In this document: piece by piece, positions 10,927 through 22,247 of the stretch
Layout of the letters: the number at the start of each line of letters is the position of its first letter
How positions within the stretch are numbered: position 1 is the stretch's first letter
Assembly: GCA_963827705.1 (NCBI GenBank)
Contig: CAWHBN010000016.1
Coordinates: 1-64,000 of the forward strand
Direction of reading: 5' to 3'
DNA from: JACDAN01 sp963827705
Lineage (GTDB): Bacteria > Actinomycetota > Thermoleophilia > Gaiellales > Gaiellaceae
Length of the DNA: 64,000 nucleotides
The notes under the pieces: generated by a model
Seen by the model: the letters and a program-made list of their open reading frames with translations, nothing else
Told to the model about the DNA's origin: nothing
Databases searched by the model: none
Made by a program: the position numbers and the translations under genes

Positions 10927-11760
10927 GTGGCAGCACGACTCATGGACGGAAAGGGACTGGCGGAGAGGCTTCGCGCCGAGATCGCCGAGGAAGTGCGCCA
11001 GCTCGGCGACGTCGGCCTCGCGACGGTCCTGGTCGGGGACGACCCGGCGTCGGACATCTACGTCCGCCGCAAGCACGACGCGGCGCAGGAAGTCGGCATC
11101 CGCTCGATCGACCACCGCCTTCCGGCCGACACGCCGCAGGAGGAGCTGGAGCGGCTTGTCGCAGAGCTGAACGCCGACGAAGGCGTCGACGGCATCCTCG
11201 TCCAGTCGCCATTGCCGGACCACCTGGACGAGGAGGCCGCGGTCCGCCGGCTCGACCCGTCGAAGGACGTCGACGGCTTCCATCCGGAGAACGCCGCGCG
11301 CCTCTACATGGGCGAGCCGCGGTTCGTGCCGGCGACGCCGGTCGGGATCATGCGGCTCCTGCAGGAGTACGCCGTGCCGCTCGAAGGCGCACGGGCAGTG
11401 GTCGTCGGCCGGAGCCTGATCGTCGGCAAGCCGATGTCGATGCTCCTCCTCGGAGCGAACGCGACCGTGACGACGACGCACTCGCGAACCACCGATCTCG
11501 GCGCCCACACGCGGGAGGCGGACGTCCTCGTCGTGGCCGTGGGCCAGGTGGACGTGGTGACTGCGGACATGGTCAAGACGGGCTCGACCGTCGTGGACGT
11601 CGGCATGAACCGCACGGACGACGGCCTGCGGGGCGACGTCGATCCGGCCGCTGTCGAGGTCGCCGGCCTGATCACCCCGGTTCCAGGCGGCGTGGGGCCG
11701 ATGACGATCGCTTCACTACTCCGAAACACGGTCGAAGCCGCCCGTCTGAGGCGCTGCTAG
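10927..11760 (+). CDS. folD: Methylene-THF dehydrogenase / methenyl-THF cyclohydrolase
   Basis: Bifunctional one-carbon enzyme of 277 residues that interconverts 5,10-methylene-THF and 10-formyl-THF and makes NADPH. Family motifs are SDIYVRRKHDA with the catalytic Lys near 49, GILVQSPLPDHL, the DVDGFHPEN box, VVGRSLIVGKPMSMLLL and the C-terminal TPVPGGVGPMT. The GTG start 10927 has no Shine-Dalgarno but sits 7 nt after TAACCT, so translation is probably leaderless. No frameshift. It is followed 71 nt later by a cold-shock gene with its own ribosome site. Confidence 0.95.
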   Translation: MAARLMDGKGLAERLRAEIAEEVRQLGDVGLATVLVGDDPASDIYVRRKHDAAQEVGIRSIDHRLPADTPQEELERLVAELNADEGVDGILVQSPLPDHLDEEAAVRRLDPSKDVDGFHPENAARLYMGEPRFVPATPVGIMRLLQEYAVPLEGARAVVVGRSLIVGKPMSMLLLGANATVTTTHSRTTDLGAHTREADVLVVAVGQVDVVTADMVKTGSTVVDVGMNRTDDGLRGDVDPAAVEVAGLITPVPGGVGPMTIASLLRNTVEAARLRRC

Positions 11761-11831
11761 GGTTGCGCCGTTGTTGCACATGTTCGGCGGCTCGGTGCCC
11801 GGGCCGTCGTTCGTAGTTGAAGGAGGAACGA

Positions 11832-12032
11832 TTGCCTGAGGGCACCGTCAAGTGGTTTTCGAACGAGAAGGGTTACGGATTCATCGAGCGTGAGGACGGC
11901 GACGACGTCTTCGTCCATCACTCGGCGATCCAGTCGGAGGGCTACCGCTCGCTGACTGAGGGCCAGAAGGTTCAGTTCGAGGTCGTGCAGGGCGACAAGG
12001 GCCTGCAGGCGTCGAACGTCATGCCGGTCTAG
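11832..12032 (+). CDS. Cold-shock protein
   Basis: A 66-residue single cold-shock domain that binds single-stranded RNA/DNA. RNP1 is KGYGFIERED and RNP2 is VFVHHSAI. The start is TTG 11832, 5 nt after AAGGAGG. An upstream in-frame ATG at 11817 lies before the Shine-Dalgarno and would add five residues the family lacks. It ends 21 bp before an intrinsic terminator, so it is monocistronic. Confidence 0.93.
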   Translation: MPEGTVKWFSNEKGYGFIEREDGDDVFVHHSAIQSEGYRSLTEGQKVQFEVVQGDKGLQASNVMPV

Positions 12033-12053
12033 GCACTCTCTCGTTTCGTACGC

Positions 12054-12086
12054 AAAGGCGGGCCGAGAGGCCCGCCTTTCTTTTTT
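12054..12086 (+). terminator. Rho-independent terminator after the cold-shock gene
   Basis: Stem AAAGGCGGGC / GCCCGCCTTT (12054-12063 with 12070-12079), 6-nt loop, then a C and six T. It separates the cold-shock gene from gatC, which starts only 15 nt later. Confidence 0.92.
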
Positions 12087-12101
12087 GGAAGGATCGTTCT
12101 G

Positions 12102-12383
12102 ATGGCAATCACACGCGACGAAGTCCTCCACGTGGCGCGGCTGGCGCGGCTCGAGCTCACGGACGACGAGATCGACAGGTTCACCGACCAGCTGAGCGCG
12201 ATCCTCGAGGCGGTCGCCAAGGTGTCCGAGCTCGACCTCTCGGACGTCGAGCCGACAGCGCATCCCCTCGACCTCGTCAACGTGTGGGCCGAGGACGAGC
12301 CCAGGCCGTCGCTTCCCGTCGACGAGGCGCTCGCGAACGCCCCGGACCGGCAAGACGGGTTCTTCAAGGTGCCGCCGGCATGA
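12102..12383 (+). CDS. gatC: Asp/Glu-tRNA amidotransferase subunit C
   Basis: The 93-residue small subunit of the GatCAB complex that makes Gln-tRNA(Gln)/Asn-tRNA(Asn) from the mischarged Glu/Asp forms. The N-terminus TRDEVLHVARLARLELTDDE and the C-terminal LPVDEALANAPDRQDGFFKV are diagnostic. GGAAGG precedes the ATG. The stop overlaps gatA by 4 bp (ATGA), so the pair is translationally coupled. Confidence 0.95.
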   Translation: MAITRDEVLHVARLARLELTDDEIDRFTDQLSAILEAVAKVSELDLSDVEPTAHPLDLVNVWAEDEPRPSLPVDEALANAPDRQDGFFKVPPA

Positions 12384-13783
12384 TCGACACCCTTCGCCTG
12401 ACCGCCGAGGAGGCGATGGGCCTCGTCGAGCGCGGCGAGGCTTCCGGCGCCGAGCTGCATGCCGCCTACCTCGACGCGATCCGGGAGCGCGACGGCGAGC
12501 TGCACGCGTACCTGCGCACGGTGGACGAGGCCGACGGCGCCGGGGTTCCGATCGCGTTCAAGGACCTGATCTCGTCGAAGGGCGTCGAGACGACGGCGGG
12601 GTCGAAGATCCTCTCCGGCTACGTCCCCGTCTTCGACTCGACCGTGGCCGCGCGTTGCCGCGAGGCCGGCCTCCCGCTGCTCGGCAAGACGAACATGGAC
12701 GAGTTCGCGATGGGCTCGTCGACGGAGAACTCCGCGTTCGGCCCGACGCGCAACCCGTGGGACCCCGAGCGCGTTCCGGGCGGATCGTCAGGCGGCTCGG
12801 CCGCCGCGGTCGCAGCGGGCCTCGCACCGTGGGCGCTCGGCTCCGACACGGGCGGCTCCGTCAAGCAGCCGGCCTCGCTCTGCGGGATCGTCGGCCTGCG
12901 CCCGACCTACGGAACCGTCTCCCGCTACGGGATCGTCGCGTTCGCGTCGAGCCTCGACCAGATCGGCCCGATGACGAAGACGGTCCGCGACAACGCGCTG
13001 CTCTACCGCATCGTGGCCGGCCGGGATCCGTGCGACACGACGACCGTCGAGCTGCCCGAGCCGGTCGAGATCCCGGAGCGCGAGGACCTGAAGGGCGTCC
13101 GCGTCGGCGTCCCGCGCGAGCTGAACGAGGCCGAGGGCATCGAGCCCGGGCGTGAAGGACGCGGTCGACCGGACGATCGAGCTCTGCCGCGAGCTCGGCG
13201 CCGAGGTGGGGGAGACGAGCCTCCCGCGCTCGGTCGAGTTCGGGCTCGCCTGCTACTACCTCGTCGCTCCCGCCGAGGCTTCCTCGAACCTGGCCCGGTA
13301 CGACGGCGCCCGCTACGGGCTGCGGGTCGACGGCGCCAACGTTCGCGAGATGTACGAGAAGACGCGCGACGCCGGCTTCGGCGACGAGCCGAAGCGCCGG
13401 ATCATGCTCGGCGCCTACGCGCTCTCGGCCGGCTACTACGACGCCTACTACGGCCAGGCACAGCGGGTGCGGACGGTGATCGCGCAGGAGCACGCCGCCG
13501 CCTTCGAGCAGTTCGACGTCCTCGTCAGCCCGACCTCGCCGACCGTCGCCTTCAAGCTGGGTGAAAAGGCGGAGAACCCGCTCGCGATGTACCTCTCGGA
13601 CGTCCTGACGATCCCGTCGAACATGGCGGGCCTGCCCGGGCTCTCGATTCCCTGCGGCCTCTCGGACGGCCTCCCGGTCGGCTTCCAGCTGATCGGCCCG
13701 CAGTTCTCCGAGAACCTGCTCTTCCGCACCGGCCACGCGCTCGAGCGGGCGATCGGCTTCGACTTCGTGCCGGGGAGGCTCCA

Positions 13784-13787
<4 letters not shown>
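12380..13787 (+). CDS. gatA: Asp/Glu-tRNA amidotransferase subunit A (one frameshift)
   Basis: Amidase-signature subunit that releases ammonia from glutamine. The catalytic Lys is in GVPIAFKDLI, and the Ser-cisSer-Lys triad region reads VPGGSSGGSAAAVAAGLAPW with ALGSDTGGSVKQPA. The frame breaks at the G run 13148-13150. Removing one G gives GIEPGVKDAVDRTIELCREL and the normal 468-residue length. Since gatA is normally essential and its partners are intact, this is almost certainly a sequencing error. GTG of gatB overlaps its TGA stop. Confidence 0.93.
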
Positions 13788-15178
<1,391 letters not shown>

Positions 15179-15182
<4 letters not shown>

Positions 15183-15883
15183 CTCGGGAGCGGCTCGGCC
15201 TCCGAGGCCGCCTGCTCGAAGTGCAGCGTGACGAGCTCTCCCGCGCTCCGCACGTGCTCGACCATCGCCCTGCGGGCTTCGACCGGGTCGCGGCGTTCGA
15301 TCGCCCGGAGGACGGCCTCGTGCTGCTCGACGTTCTCCTCGAGCAGCCGTGAGCTCTGCGAGAGGGCGATCCAGGTGAGGTCTCGCGGAAACCGTCGATG
15401 CAGGTCGGCGATCGTCTCGCCCAGCCGGCCGTTTCCCGACGCGTCCAGGATCGCCTGGTGGAAGAGGTCGTTCGCCTTCACCCAGACGCTCTCGTCCTTC
15501 CACGGCTCGGGGCGCCGCGCGCGGCGCGCGATCAGCGTCGTGACCGACTTCCGGAACAGCGTTTGGGCCTCGCGTAGACGAAGGAGGTCGCGGTCGCTGA
15601 TCCGCTCTGCGGCGAGCTCGGCCGCGAGACCTTCGAGCTCGGCGCGCACCTCGTAGGCCTCGCGGATCTCCCGCGCCGAAGGCCCACGGACCACCGCTCC
15701 TCGGTTGGGTTGCACCTCGAGCAGGCCGGTCGCCTGCAGCTGGCGCAGCGCTTCACGAACCGGCGTCCGGCTCACGCCGAACTCCTCCGCGAGCGCCTCC
15801 TGACGGAGCCGTGTCCCGACGGGCACTTCGCCGCTCAGCACCTGAGCCTGGATCGCAAGCGCGAGGCGCTCGACCGTGCTCAC
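15179..15883 (-). CDS. GntR-family regulator, FadR/FCD subgroup
   Basis: A 234-residue repressor-type regulator. The N-terminal winged helix (about 1-70) has the recognition region EEFGVSRTPVREALRQLQAT and the wing EVQPNRGAVV. The C-terminal all-helical FCD domain has the metal/ligand residues D-x3-H in KANDLFHQAIL and later His residues in EQHEAVLRAI and EHVRSAGE. Its GTG start overlaps the TGA of the upstream tauE-like gene, so both are one unit. Position next to the divergent peptide-ABC/GGT operon and a 12-bp palindrome suggest it controls that locus. Confidence 0.88.
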
Positions 15884-16671
15884 GGAGTCGGCCGAACCGG
15901 GTGGCGCTCATCGAGCCGCCGCAGGCGTCTCGCGATGAGACGGACGCCGACGAAGGCGAGCAGGGCGGCAAAGACCAGACGCAGCACGTCGGCGTCCAGG
16001 GCAAGCGCGAGCAGGACGCCCGCGACCGCACCGACGGCACCGACGAGGCCAACGGCGAGCGCTGTCGGCAGGTCGCCGACATGCCGGCGTCTAAGCGCAA
16101 CCGATGGCAGCGAGGGCGGTGGGGAGGATCACGAGCAGCGAGGTCGCTTCCGCCTCGTGCTGCGTCATCCCCACGACCAGGACGAGAAACGGCACGAGCA
16201 GGATGCCGCCGCCGACCCCGAGCAGCCCGGCGAGCACGCCGGCGACCGCTCCGAAAGCGACCAGCAGCACGAAGAGCCCAAGCGTGCTCAGCGCCCGACC
16301 ACCATGAGACGCTGCAACGATGAGCAGGAACACGCCAAAGGCGAGCTTGAGCTTCCGCTCCTCCGCGCGGGCAAGCCAGGCGTGCGCCGAGCCTGGGCTC
16401 CGACGATCGACCCCGCCGCGAGCGCGAGCGCCTCCGGCAGACGAACCTCGCCGGCCGCGCCGAACGCGATCATGCCGGCGGCGCTGATCGGGATGATCGC
16501 GCCAAGCGAGACGGCGTGTGCGTCCCGCTGGCCGTAGCCGCCCCACAAGACGAGGAGCGGCACCATCACGACGCCGCCGCCGACGCCGAGCAGTCCGGAG
16601 AAGAGCCCACCCGCGAGTCCGATCGCCCCCAGGCGTCCGTAGTAGGCACGAGACGACAGGGCGACGTCCAC
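15880..16671 (-). CDS. TauE/SafE-family permease (three frameshifts)
   Basis: Membrane protein of the TauE/SafE (DUF81) family, which moves sulfonates, sulfite or other organic anions. It shows the duplicated family motif LAGGLFSGLLGVGGGVVMVP (first half) and LAGLLGVGGGILLVPFLVL (second half). Removing two extra bases near 16390-16400 and one near 16100 joins three frames into one 263-residue protein ending LRRLDERHPVRPTP. The GTG start 16671 lies 7 nt after a minus-strand TACCCT box (16684-16679), consistent with a leaderless mRNA, and its TGA overlaps the GntR start. Function in this locus is inferred only. Confidence 0.82.
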
Positions 16672-16689
16672 GGAAAAGAGGGTACCAAC

Positions 16690-16701
16690 ATTGGATCCAA
16701 T
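16690..16701. promoter_or_regulatory. Candidate GntR operator, 12-bp palindrome
   Basis: ATTGGATCCAAT is a perfect palindrome in the 122-bp divergent region between the tauE-gntR unit and the peptide-ABC operon. It lies just upstream of the tauE -10 box TACCCT (16684-16679) and between it and a minus-strand TTGACG (16711-16706). A half-like site (TGGATAC) follows at 16713-16719. FCD-type GntR proteins bind short palindromes of this kind; binding here is inferred. Confidence 0.5.
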
Positions 16702-16793
16702 CAGTCGTCAAATGGATACACGTGGTAAAGTCGCGCCGCTTCAGGGCGTGACTTGGGGATGGACTCGCATCATCAGCGTCAGGAGGGGGACTC

Positions 16794-18378
16794 ATGAACA
16801 GGATTCGCACCCGTAGGTCGCGGACCGCTCTCGCCGTGCTCGCACTCGTGGCGACTGGCTTGCTCGCCACCGGAGCCGGTGGCTCGGTGGCAGCCGAGTC
16901 GAAGGCCGGCGGGACGCTCACGATCGGCCTTGCAGAAGATCCGGACGCGCTCGATCCGACGCTCGCGCGGACCTTCGTCGGGCGCATGGTCTTCTTGCAC
17001 ATGTGCGAGAAGCTGTACGACCTGAACGCGAGGCTCCAGATCGTTCCGCAGCTCGCAGCCGCGCTGCCAAGCCTTTCGGGCGACAAGAAGACGATGACGA
17101 TCAAGATCCGCCGCGGTGTCCGCTTCAACGACGGAACGCCGTTGAATGCAGCGGCGGTCAAGACCTCGCTCGACCGGCACCGGACGCTGTCCGGATCGGC
17201 CCGGGCCAGCGAGATCTCTCCGATCACGGCCGTCCAGGTCGTGAACAACTACACGGTTCGACTGCGGCTCAACGCGCGCTTCTCGCCGCTCCTGGCCCAG
17301 CTCGCAGACCGCGCGGGGATGATCATGTCGCCGAAGGCGCTCGATGCGCTCGGGACGAGGTTCGCATCGGGTCCCGTGTGCGCCGGGCCGTTCAAGTTCA
17401 CGAGCCGGACGGCCGGCGACCGGATCGTCCTCGACAAGTCGCAGTTCTACTACGCGCGGAGCAAGGTCAAGCTGAACCGGATCGTCTTCCGGATCATCAC
17501 CGACACGAGCGCGCGCGCCGCAAACCTGCGCTCGCACGACATCAACGTGCTCGACCGGATCGCCTCGACCGACCTGCCCGGCGATCCAGCGGGACCGGAG
17601 CCTGCGCGTCCTGAAGGCGACGTCGATCGGCTACCAGGGGATCTCGATCAACATCGGGAACAAGAACGGGATCGGGAAGCCGTTCTCGAACGTCGGCACC
17701 CCGCTCGCCTCCAAGAGGGCGTTGCGCCAGGCGTTCGAGCTCTCGCTCGACCGGAAGGTGATCAACCGGGTCGTGTTCGGAGGGACCGTCCTGCCCGGCT
17801 GTCTCCCGGTGCCGCCGGCGAGCCCCTACTTCGACAAGAGCATCAAGTGTCCGGGCCGCGACCTCAACCGCGCCCGCTCGCTGATCCGCAGCACGGGCAT
17901 GTCCACCCCGATCCACGTCCGGCTGATGATCGGCACGGACCAGGTCGCCGCGCGTCTCGGCCAGGTGATCCAGTCGCTGGCGAGGCCGGCCGGGTTCCAG
18001 GTCGACCTGGCGCCGACCGAGTTCGTGACCGCGCTCCGGCGGCAGGATCAGGGCAACTACGAGGCGTTCGCGATCGGCTGGTCGGGCCGCGTCGACCCGG
18101 ACGGCAACATCTACCAGTTCGTCCACTCGAAGGGCTCGCTGAACAACCTCGGGTGGGGGACAGGCCGGATGGACCTCCTGCTCGACAACGCTCGCAAGGC
18201 CGCGACGCTGAAGGCTCGGAAGACGCTGTACAGGGCCGCCTTCCGCACGCTTCGCTCGGAGCTGCCGCTGATCTACCTCTGGCACCCGGTCAACCGCCAC
18301 GGAGTGACCGCGAACGTCAAGGGTGTTCGGCAGTACGGCGACGGCCTGATTCGGGCCTACTTCGCCGAGTACAGGTGA
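16794..18378 (+). CDS. ABC transporter substrate-binding protein, SBP_bac_5 family (one frameshift)
   Basis: Extracellular binding protein for peptides or related small compounds. It has a signal peptide (MNRIRTRRSRTALAVLALVA, residues 1-34) and no clear lipobox Cys. The family N-terminal signature GTLTIGLAEDPDALDPTLAR is followed by the SBP_bac_5 fold. A break at the C run 17577-17579 is repaired by removing one C (STDLPAIQRDRSLRVLKATS), giving about 527 residues. The ATG has a strong ribosome site (AGGAGGGGG). First gene of an operon running to 24852. Confidence 0.92.
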
Positions 18379-18401
18379 ACTAGGGAATCGAGACGACGGT
18401 C

Positions 18402-19355
18402 ATGGGCGCCTTCATCCTGCGCAAGGCTGGAGCCGCCCTGATCGTCGTCTTCCTGGCCAGCGTGCTCGTCTTCGTCGGCGTGCGCGCGATCCCGGGAGAT
18501 CCCGCGCTCGCGTATGCGGCCGAGGACCGCGATCCGAAGGTTCTCGGGGCGATTCGTGAGAAGTACGGGCTCGACGACCCGCTGCCCGTCCAGTACGTGC
18601 GCTGGGTCGGCCTCGCGCTCCAGGGCGACCTGGGAACCGACTCGCGGGGCCTGCCGGTTGCAGAGACGATCGTCACCCGGATTCCGCTGACGCTCGAGCT
18701 CGCGTTCCTCGCGATGCTGATCGGGACCGTGCTGGGGATCACGGCAGGGGTAATCGCCGCCGTGCGACGCGGGAAGGCCTCGGACTACGCGGCGACGACT
18801 ACGGCCCTGCTCGGCCTTTCTGTCCCGCACTTCTGGCTCGGCCTGCTGATGATCATCGTCTTCGCGGTCAACCTGAACTGGCTGCCGGCGAGCGGCTATG
18901 TGCCGTTCCGCGAGGATCCGGTGGAGAACCTGAAGCACATGCTGATGCCGGCGATCGTGCTCGGCACGGGCCTGGCTGCGGTGCTGATGCGGCAGATGCG
19001 GTCGGCGATGCTCGATTCGCTCGGTGCCGACTACGTGCGCACCGCCCGCGCCAAGGGCCTTAGTGAGTGGTCGATCGTCGGCAAGCACGCGCTCAGAAAC
19101 AGCCTGATCACGGTGACCACGGTGCTCGGCCTTCAGCTCGGAGCGCTGATCTCGGGTGCGGTCGTGACCGAGCAGATCTTCGGCATCGCCGGGTTCGGGC
19201 GGTTGACCGTCGACTCCATTGCGCAGCGCGACTACGCGCTCCTCCAGGGCGTGGTGCTGGTCGTCGCGGTCGGATACGTCCTCGTCAATCTGTTCGTCGA
19301 CGTGGCCTACTCGCTGATCAACCCGCGGATCCGGGTGGCGGGAACGTCCAATTGA
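18402..19355 (+). CDS. Oligopeptide-type ABC permease, DppB-like
   Basis: A 317-residue permease of the BPD_transp_1 family with six predicted helices. The N-terminal FILRKAGAALIVVFLASVLV and the EAA-loop region ADYVRTARAKGLSEWSIVGK, which contacts the ATPases, are typical of DppB/OppB. It starts 24 bp after the binding-protein gene and overlaps the next gene by 4 bp (TTGA). Confidence 0.93.
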   Translation: MGAFILRKAGAALIVVFLASVLVFVGVRAIPGDPALAYAAEDRDPKVLGAIREKYGLDDPLPVQYVRWVGLALQGDLGTDSRGLPVAETIVTRIPLTLELAFLAMLIGTVLGITAGVIAAVRRGKASDYAATTTALLGLSVPHFWLGLLMIIVFAVNLNWLPASGYVPFREDPVENLKHMLMPAIVLGTGLAAVLMRQMRSAMLDSLGADYVRTARAKGLSEWSIVGKHALRNSLITVTTVLGLQLGALISGAVVTEQIFGIAGFGRLTVDSIAQRDYALLQGVVLVVAVGYVLVNLFVDVAYSLINPRIRVAGTSN

Positions 19356-20227
19356 GCTACGTCGAAGCGACACCCCTCGGGGCGCGAGCGCGACGCCGCA
19401 GGATTCTTCGTCGGCGCTTTCTCCGCCGGCCCGCCGCCGTTGCGTCGCTTCTGATCGTCGTCGGCGCCATCCTTGCCGCGGTTTTCGCGAAGTACGTCGC
19501 CCCCTACCCGCCCGAGGAGACCGACTTCGAGGCGCTGCTCGCGAGCCCCTCGCGCGAGCACCTGCTCGGGACCGACGACCTCGGACGCGACACGCTCTCC
19601 CGAATCATCTGGGGCGCACGGGCGTCGATCCAGGCCGGATTCCTCGCGACCGTCCTGGCGATGGCAGTGGCGGTGCCGATCGGCCTCATCGGCGGCTACT
19701 ACCGGGGCTGGCTCGACTCGGTGATCGCGCGGGTGACCGACGTGCTGCTCGCCTTTCCGTTCCTCATCCTCGCCGTCGGTCTCGCGGCGATCCTCGGTCC
19801 TTCCCTCCTGAACGCGACGCTGGCACTGGGCATCGCCGCGATTCCGCCGCTCATCAGGATCTCTCGCGGTGAGACGCTCGCGCTCCGGGAGGAGGACTAC
19901 GTCCGCGCAGCGGTCGCGAACGGCGCGAACGACGCGGTGATCATCGGTCGTCACATCCTTCCGAACATGACCAGCACGCTCCTCGTGCAGGCGACGCTGA
20001 CCATCCCTGCAGCGATCATCGGCGAGGCGGTCCTGTCGTTCCTCGGCCTCGGTGTGCAGCCGCCGACCCCGTCGTGGGGCGTCATGCTCAACGCTGCACA
20101 GCCGTACCTGAACGAGGCGCCCAGCCTCGCTGTCTATCCCGGGCTCGCGATCGTGATCGTTGCGCTCGCGTTCAACCTCCTGGGTGACGGGCTTCGCGAC
20201 GCCCTCGATCCCAAGACCGAGCGTTGA
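19352..20227 (+). CDS. Oligopeptide-type ABC permease, DppC-like
   Basis: Second permease, 291 residues, with an OppC_N-type N-terminal helix (about 25-47) and the family segment HLLGTDDLGRDTLSRIIWGA. The EAA loop reads REEDYVRAAVANGANDAVII. The start is TTG 19352 within TTGA, overlapping the stop of the previous gene. It ends in another TTGA overlap with the ATPase gene. Confidence 0.93.
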   Translation: MSYVEATPLGARARRRRILRRRFLRRPAAVASLLIVVGAILAAVFAKYVAPYPPEETDFEALLASPSREHLLGTDDLGRDTLSRIIWGARASIQAGFLATVLAMAVAVPIGLIGGYYRGWLDSVIARVTDVLLAFPFLILAVGLAAILGPSLLNATLALGIAAIPPLIRISRGETLALREEDYVRAAVANGANDAVIIGRHILPNMTSTLLVQATLTIPAAIIGEAVLSFLGLGVQPPTPSWGVMLNAAQPYLNEAPSLAVYPGLAIVIVALAFNLLGDGLRDALDPKTER

Positions 20228-21195
20228 CCGAGCCCCTCCTGGAAGTGCGCGACCTCTCGGTCCGATTCGACACGGACGATGGCGCCGTCCACGCGGTGGA
20301 CCGCATGTCGCTGACCCTCGAGCCCCGGCAGGTGCTGGGAATCGTGGGCGAGTCCGGTTGCGGGAAGAGCGTCACGGCGCTCTCGATCCTCGGGCTGCTG
20401 CCCAAGACCGCGACCGTCACCGGAAGCATCAACTTCAACGGCACCGAGCTGCTCGGGGCGTCGAGGTCGGACCTGCGGAAGATCCGCGGCCGTCAGATCT
20501 CGTTCGTGTTCCAGGAACCGATGACGTCGCTGAACCCGGTGTTCCGGATCGGACGCCAGATCGACGAGGTCGTCCAGGAGCACATGAACGTCTCCAAGCG
20601 CGGGGCGCGGGCGCGGACGCTGGAGCTCCTGGACCTCGTCCACATTCCGGATCCGAGCCGCCGGGTCGACGAGTATCCGCACCAGCTCTCCGGCGGGATG
20701 CGCCAGCGGGTGATGATCGCAATGGCGCTCGCGTGCGATCCGAAGGTCCTGATCGCCGACGAGCCGACGACCGCGCTCGACGTGACGATTCAGGCGGGGA
20801 TCCTCGACCTCCTGCGCGAGGTCCGCGAACGGCTCGGCACCGCGATCGTCCTGATCACGCACAACCTGGGCGTCGTCGCCGACCTCGCCGACCGGGTCGT
20901 CGTGATGTACGCCGGCCGGAAGGCAGAGGAAGCGCCCGTGCACGAGCTCTTCGCCCACCCGCAGCACCCGTACACGATCGGGCTGCTCGGTGCGGTGCCG
21001 CGGGCAGGTGCCGCGCGGAACGGAAGGCTGCAGGAGATTCCGGGGATGGTGCCGTCACTCGCCGAGCTCCCGGGCCACTGCGCCTTCGCCGACAGGTGCC
21101 CGCGCGCGGACGAGCAGTCCTGGTCGGAGGTGCCGGAGCTGCGCGAGGTTCGGCAAGACCACGCCGTCGCGTGTTTCCATCCGGGTGAGCGATGA
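20224..21195 (+). CDS. ABC transporter ATPase, DppD-like
   Basis: A 323-residue nucleotide-binding subunit. Walker A GESGCGKS, signature LSGGMRQRV, Walker B LIADEPTTALDVT and the H-loop ITHNLG are all present. The C-terminal oligo_HPY region has the Cys-containing pattern GHCAFADRCPRADEQ typical of peptide importers. The start is TTG 20224 within the TTGA overlap. Confidence 0.94.
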   Translation: MTEPLLEVRDLSVRFDTDDGAVHAVDRMSLTLEPRQVLGIVGESGCGKSVTALSILGLLPKTATVTGSINFNGTELLGASRSDLRKIRGRQISFVFQEPMTSLNPVFRIGRQIDEVVQEHMNVSKRGARARTLELLDLVHIPDPSRRVDEYPHQLSGGMRQRVMIAMALACDPKVLIADEPTTALDVTIQAGILDLLREVRERLGTAIVLITHNLGVVADLADRVVVMYAGRKAEEAPVHELFAHPQHPYTIGLLGAVPRAGAARNGRLQEIPGMVPSLAELPGHCAFADRCPRADEQSWSEVPELREVRQDHAVACFHPGER

Positions 21196-22247
21196 GCGAC
21201 GGATCGCAGCCGGTCCTCGAGGTCGAGGGGCTCGTCAAGCACTTCACGATCGGCCGTGGAGTGGCCAACAGCGGCCGCGTCGTGCACGCGGTCGACGGCG
21301 TGTCGTTCTCGATCGCTCCCGGGGAGGTCCTGGGACTCGTGGGCGAGTCCGGCAGTGGGAAGACGACGGTCGGCTACTGCGTGAACCGGCTCTACGAGCC
21401 GACGGATGGGACGATCCGACTCAACGGGGCCGACATCACCCACCTGTCGCGCCGCGGCCTGCGGCCTCACCGGCGCCGGATGCACATCGTCTTCCAGGAT
21501 CCGTACTCCTCACTCAATCCGCGGATGACCTGTGGCCAGATCGTCGGGGAGCCGATCCGCCTCCACCGGCTCGCGCGACGCTCCGAGCTCGAGCAGCGGG
21601 TCGTCGAGCTCTTCGACTCCGTCGGCCTCCGGCCGGAGCTGCGGTTCCGCTATCCGCACGAGCTGTCGGGTGGCCAGCGTCAGCGCGTCGGCTTGGCCCG
21701 CGCGCTCAGCGTCAACCCGAGCCTGCTGATCGCGGACGAGCCCGTCTCGGCCCTGGACGTCTCTGTGCAGGCATCCGTCCTCAACCTCATGCGCGACCTG
21801 CGGAGCGAGCTCGGGTTCTCCTGTCTCTTCATCAGCCACGATCTCGCCACCGTGGAGTTCCTGTGCGACCGCGTGGCGGTCATGTACCTCGGCAAGATCG
21901 TCGAAGTCGCTCCGCGCGAGGAGCTCTTCGCGCGGCCGCAGCATCCGTACACGCAGGCGCTCCTCTCCGCTGCCCTGGAGCCTGACCCCGATCTTCAGCG
22001 CACCCGCACCCGCGTCGTGCTCGAGGGCGACATCCCGAGCCCGATCGACCCTCCCTCCGGGTGCCGGTTCCGGACGCGGTGCCCGCTGGAGCACGAGTCG
22101 GCGCCGCGCTCGACCGACGAGGAGCCGCCGCTCGTCGATGTCACCGGCCAGGGGCATCTCGTCGCGTGTCATCTGGTCCGTCGCGGCACCGAGGCCCCGC
22201 GCCTCGTCGAGCCCTCACCTGAGCTGGCGGGAGCGGCGGACCGTTGA
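21192..22247 (+). CDS. ABC transporter ATPase, DppF-like
   Basis: The second ATPase, 351 residues, pairing with the previous one. Walker A GESGSGKTT, signature LSGGQRQRVGLAR, Walker B LIADEPVSALDVS and H-loop ISHDLATVEF. The C-terminal oligo_HPY motif is GCRFRTRCPLEHES. ATG 21192 overlaps the previous stop (ATGA) and its own TGA overlaps the next TTG start. Confidence 0.94.
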   Translation: MSDGSQPVLEVEGLVKHFTIGRGVANSGRVVHAVDGVSFSIAPGEVLGLVGESGSGKTTVGYCVNRLYEPTDGTIRLNGADITHLSRRGLRPHRRRMHIVFQDPYSSLNPRMTCGQIVGEPIRLHRLARRSELEQRVVELFDSVGLRPELRFRYPHELSGGQRQRVGLARALSVNPSLLIADEPVSALDVSVQASVLNLMRDLRSELGFSCLFISHDLATVEFLCDRVAVMYLGKIVEVAPREELFARPQHPYTQALLSAALEPDPDLQRTRTRVVLEGDIPSPIDPPSGCRFRTRCPLEHESAPRSTDEEPPLVDVTGQGHLVACHLVRRGTEAPRLVEPSPELAGAADR

